Source: Fermentimonas sp. (lineage in GTDB: Bacteria; Bacteroidota; Bacteroidia; Bacteroidales; Dysgonomonadaceae). From it: DNA of 64,000 nt. Shown here piece after piece: positions 61,727-64,000 of the stretch. The stretch is taken from NCBI GenBank assembly GCA_028709385.1, contig JAQVXD010000007.1, positions 22,559-86,558 on the forward strand. The letters run 5' to 3'. The position numbers were made by a program, and so were the translations under genes. The notes under the pieces were generated by a model, which saw only the letters and a program-made list of their open reading frames with translations, was not told where the DNA came from and searched no databases. Each line of letters opens with the position of its first letter. Position 1 is the first letter of the stretch.

Positions 61727-63487
61727 TTACATCTTTTGGCCGTTTCCAAGCAGAATATTTGTTACACATCCACCCGCAGGAACCATAGGATAAACCATAC
61801 CTTTTGTTTCTACAACCACTTCCAGCAGGAAAGCGCCCTTATGATTAAGCATCTCACTTATTGCATCATCCAGTTCCTCACGTTTGGTCACTTTACGGCC
61901 TTTTATATTGTATGCATCTGCAACTTTAATAAAGTCTGGATTTTTAAGATGTGTTTCAGAGTATCTCTCATCAAAAAACAACTCCTGCCATTGACGTACC
62001 ATCCCAAGGTAGTTATTATTTAGGAGGATGATTTTCACATCAATATCATACTCCATAATTGTTCCGTATTCCTGCATAGTCATTTGCAGGCCGCCATCAC
62101 CAACAAATATACAAACAGTTCTGTCAGGTGCACCATACTTGGCACCTATTCCTGCAGGCAGTCCAAAGCCCATTGTACCGAGTCCCCCTGAAGTAACCAT
62201 ACTCCTTGATTGAGTATATTTGAAATAGCGGGTGCTCATCATCTGGTGCTGACCAACATCAGTAACGCAGATAGCCTTATTGCCGGTAGCTTCAGTTACT
62301 TTGTTGACCACCTCGCCCATTTTAATTTCACCTCCATTTTGAGGAAACAGTTCGTTATTTATTACAAAGTCATATTCTTTCTGTACATAAGGATTGAATT
62401 GTGATATCCATTCAGAGTGCGACTTCTTTTCAAGTAGCTCTGTGACAAGTGGTAATGTCTGTTTTGCATCCCCTACAACCTTAACTGTTGTTTTCACATT
62501 CTTATCCATCTCTGCTAGATCAATATCAAAATGAACAACCTTAGCCTGTTTGGCATATGTTTTAAGATCACCGGTAACTCGGTCATCAAACCTCATACCA
62601 ATGGCAATCAACACATCGCATTCGTTGGTCATCATATTAGGTGCAACGTTACCATGCATTCCCAGCATTCCGAAATTCAAAGGATGATCAGTTGGTATTG
62701 CCGAAAGTCCCAGGATAGTTGAACCGAAAGGAATATCAGCTTTCTCAAGAAAAGCACGAAGTTCTTCCTCGGCATTTCCCAGGATAACACCCTGTCCAAT
62801 AAGTGCCAGAGGTTTTTTAGCATTGTTGATCACTTCAGCTGCCTTCTTTATATTTTCCTCCTCAAAATCTGGAACGGGCTGGTAACTACGTAAAAAGGTG
62901 CTCTTTTGATAACTGTATTCACATCTGTTAATCTGAGCATCTTTGGCAATATCGAGCACGACAGGACCGGGGCGGCCGCTTGAAGCGATATAGAATGCTC
63001 TTGAAACAGCCCATGCAATATCTTCTACTCGCCTGACCTGATATGCCCATTTGGTTATGGGTTGCGTTACGCCTATTACGTCTGCTTCCTGAAAAGCATC
63101 AGAACCTAATAGTGCAGAACTTACCTGACCTGAGATAACAACAAGTGGTGTGCTGTCCATCATTGCATCTGTAATACCGGTAATTGTATTTGTAGCACCC
63201 GGACCTGAGGTAACAAGTGCCACTCCTACTTTTTCTGAGACCCTGGAATAACCTTGTGCTGCATGAACTGCTCCTTGCTCGTGACGAACAAGTATATGCC
63301 TGATCTCCTCTTTATGATCATATAGTGCATCAAATACAGGCATTATGGCACCGCCGGGATAACCAAATAAGGTGTCAACTCCTTCTGCTAAAAGTGAACG
63401 AATTAAAATTTCACTTCCCGATATATTCTGTGTCTCCGGCTTAATAGCTGGAGATGTAGTTGCTTGAGTTTGAATGTCTTTGTTCAT
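61727..63487 (-). CDS. ilvB: Acetolactate synthase large subunit
   Basis: ThDP enzyme that makes acetolactate or acetohydroxybutyrate, the first common step of branched-chain amino acid synthesis. Seen in 586 residues: the N-terminal FGYPGGAIMPVFDALY with the catalytic-type glutamate in VRHEQGAVHAAQGYSR, TSGPGATNTITGI, VLDIAKDAQ, the ThDP motif FVGDGGLQMTMQE through NNNYLGMVRQW, and a C-terminal PMVPAGGCV. The ilvD gene ends 28 bases upstream. Confidence 0.95.
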   Translation of the reverse strand: MNKDIQTQATTSPAIKPETQNISGSEILIRSLLAEGVDTLFGYPGGAIMPVFDALYDHKEEIRHILVRHEQGAVHAAQGYSRVSEKVGVALVTSGPGATNTITGITDAMMDSTPLVVISGQVSSALLGSDAFQEADVIGVTQPITKWAYQVRRVEDIAWAVSRAFYIASSGRPGPVVLDIAKDAQINRCEYSYQKSTFLRSYQPVPDFEEENIKKAAEVINNAKKPLALIGQGVILGNAEEELRAFLEKADIPFGSTILGLSAIPTDHPLNFGMLGMHGNVAPNMMTNECDVLIAIGMRFDDRVTGDLKTYAKQAKVVHFDIDLAEMDKNVKTTVKVVGDAKQTLPLVTELLEKKSHSEWISQFNPYVQKEYDFVINNELFPQNGGEIKMGEVVNKVTEATGNKAICVTDVGQHQMMSTRYFKYTQSRSMVTSGGLGTMGFGLPAGIGAKYGAPDRTVCIFVGDGGLQMTMQEYGTIMEYDIDVKIILLNNNYLGMVRQWQELFFDERYSETHLKNPDFIKVADAYNIKGRKVTKREELDDAISEMLNHKGAFLLEVVVETKGMVYPMVPAGGCVTNILLGNGQKM

Positions 63488-63515
63488 AATAATTATACTC
63501 TAAATGTGATGAATA

Positions 63516-64000
63516 TTATATTATCCTTACTGCTCCTTTGTCGGCCGAACTAACAAAGTGAGAATAAACCTTTAATGCATTTGAAATATTTCTGTTACGC
63601 AAAGGAGTGAAGGCATACTCTCCTCTTGCCTCCTCTTGCTCTCTTCTTTCCTGAAGCTCCTTTTCGCTTATTTTCAGATTAATGATTCTGTTTGGTATAT
63701 CAATTTCTATTATATCACCATCGCGCACCAATCCAATATTACCGCCTGCAGCAGCTTCAGGTGATATGTGTCCGATTGATAACCCTGATGTTCCGCCGGA
63801 AAAGCGTCCGTCTGTAATCAGCGCACACTCTTTACCAAGTTTTTTTGCTTTGATGTAAGATGTAGGGTAAAGCATTTCCTGCATACCGGGTCCGCCTTTG
63901 GGCCCTTCATAAGCAATCACCACTACATCTCCTGATTCAACTTTGTCGTTTAGTATACCTGCACATGCATCATCCTGAGATTGAAAAACTTTTGCTTTAC
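63516..64000 (-). CDS. ilvD: Dihydroxy-acid dehydratase (C-terminal part; N-terminus beyond window)
   Basis: Fe-S enzyme that dehydrates dihydroxy-acids in valine/isoleucine synthesis. The visible C-terminal 161 residues include [57 protein letters not shown] and a final ADKGAVRII, all standard for IlvD. The frame continues to the window edge, so the initiation and cluster-binding parts are missing here. First visible gene of the ilv operon; ilvB follows after 28 bases. Confidence 0.95.
   Translation of the reverse strand, partial: KAKVFQSQDDACAGILNDKVESGDVVVIAYEGPKGGPGMQEMLYPTSYIKAKKLGKECALITDGRFSGGTSGLSIGHISPEAAAGGNIGLVRDGDIIEIDIPNRIINLKISEKELQERREQEEARGEYAFTPLRNRNISNALKVYSHFVSSADKGAVRII

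Overview
The window is a 64 kb piece of an AT-rich bacterial chromosome from the phylum Bacteroidota, most likely order Bacteroidales. The grounds are promoters of the Bacteroidetes type (TTG, about 19-20 bases, then TAnnTTTG), near absence of Shine-Dalgarno sequences, and a set of lineage families: NigD-like, BT_3928-type DoxX, DUF4837, DUF2723, DUF2807, DUF1599 and a TonB-dependent receptor. A B12-dependent ribonucleotide reductase beside AhpCF suggests an anaerobe that tolerates some oxygen. The genus cannot be fixed from the sequence.

Layout. 1-7.6 kb (mostly minus): topA (cut by the left edge), a YigZ-family gene, an ABC half-transporter, nrdJ. 8-12.4 kb: a serpin lipoprotein divergent from speA, then a zinc-type CDF transporter. 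12.5-18.5 kb (plus): a prolyl-oligopeptidase-like lipoprotein, a dicarboxylate/glutamate symporter, DUF488 and a TonB-dependent receptor. 18.8-21.5 kb: proA-proB-proC. 21.6-28.4 kb (minus): sufE, an M28 glutaminyl-cyclase-like lipoprotein, a CvrA-type antiporter, ldcA, gyrB, a Dabb protein, rpsT and tRNA-Glu. 28.8-33.9 kb (plus): rpmH, PASTA protein, RluD-type pseudouridine synthase, ddl, an acyltransferase, a NigD-like lipoprotein.

33.8-37.0 kb (minus): a double TonB_C protein, ahpF, ahpC. 37.3-39.1 kb: typA. 39.2-44.7 kb (minus): folE, SPOR protein, tpiA, DoxX-like protein, DUF1599, M23/LysM peptidase, ndk. 45.3-49.5 kb (plus): DUF2723 membrane protein and polysaccharide deacetylase. 49.6-56.3 kb: a tripartite MacB-like export operon (ATPase, two FtsX permeases, HlyD, TolC) that ends with a DUF2807 repeat lipoprotein. 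56.6-59.8 kb: rlmN, DUF4837, pdxA. 60-64 kb (minus): ilvD (cut by the right edge), ilvB, ilvN, ilvC.

Most of this is core metabolism and envelope biology. I found no prophage, insertion sequence, CRISPR array, restriction system or other mobile cargo, and no clearly new multi-gene defence or biosynthetic system. The most useful non-obvious signals are regulatory or thematic: an OxyR-type dyad at the ahpC promoter; a glutaminyl-cyclase candidate in a window where every predicted signal-peptidase-I substrate I recognise would begin with Gln; a probably leaderless yigZ transcript; a GVGN ladder protein closing the exporter operon; an 11-bp tandem repeat before rlmN; and a terminator-like leader in front of proABC.
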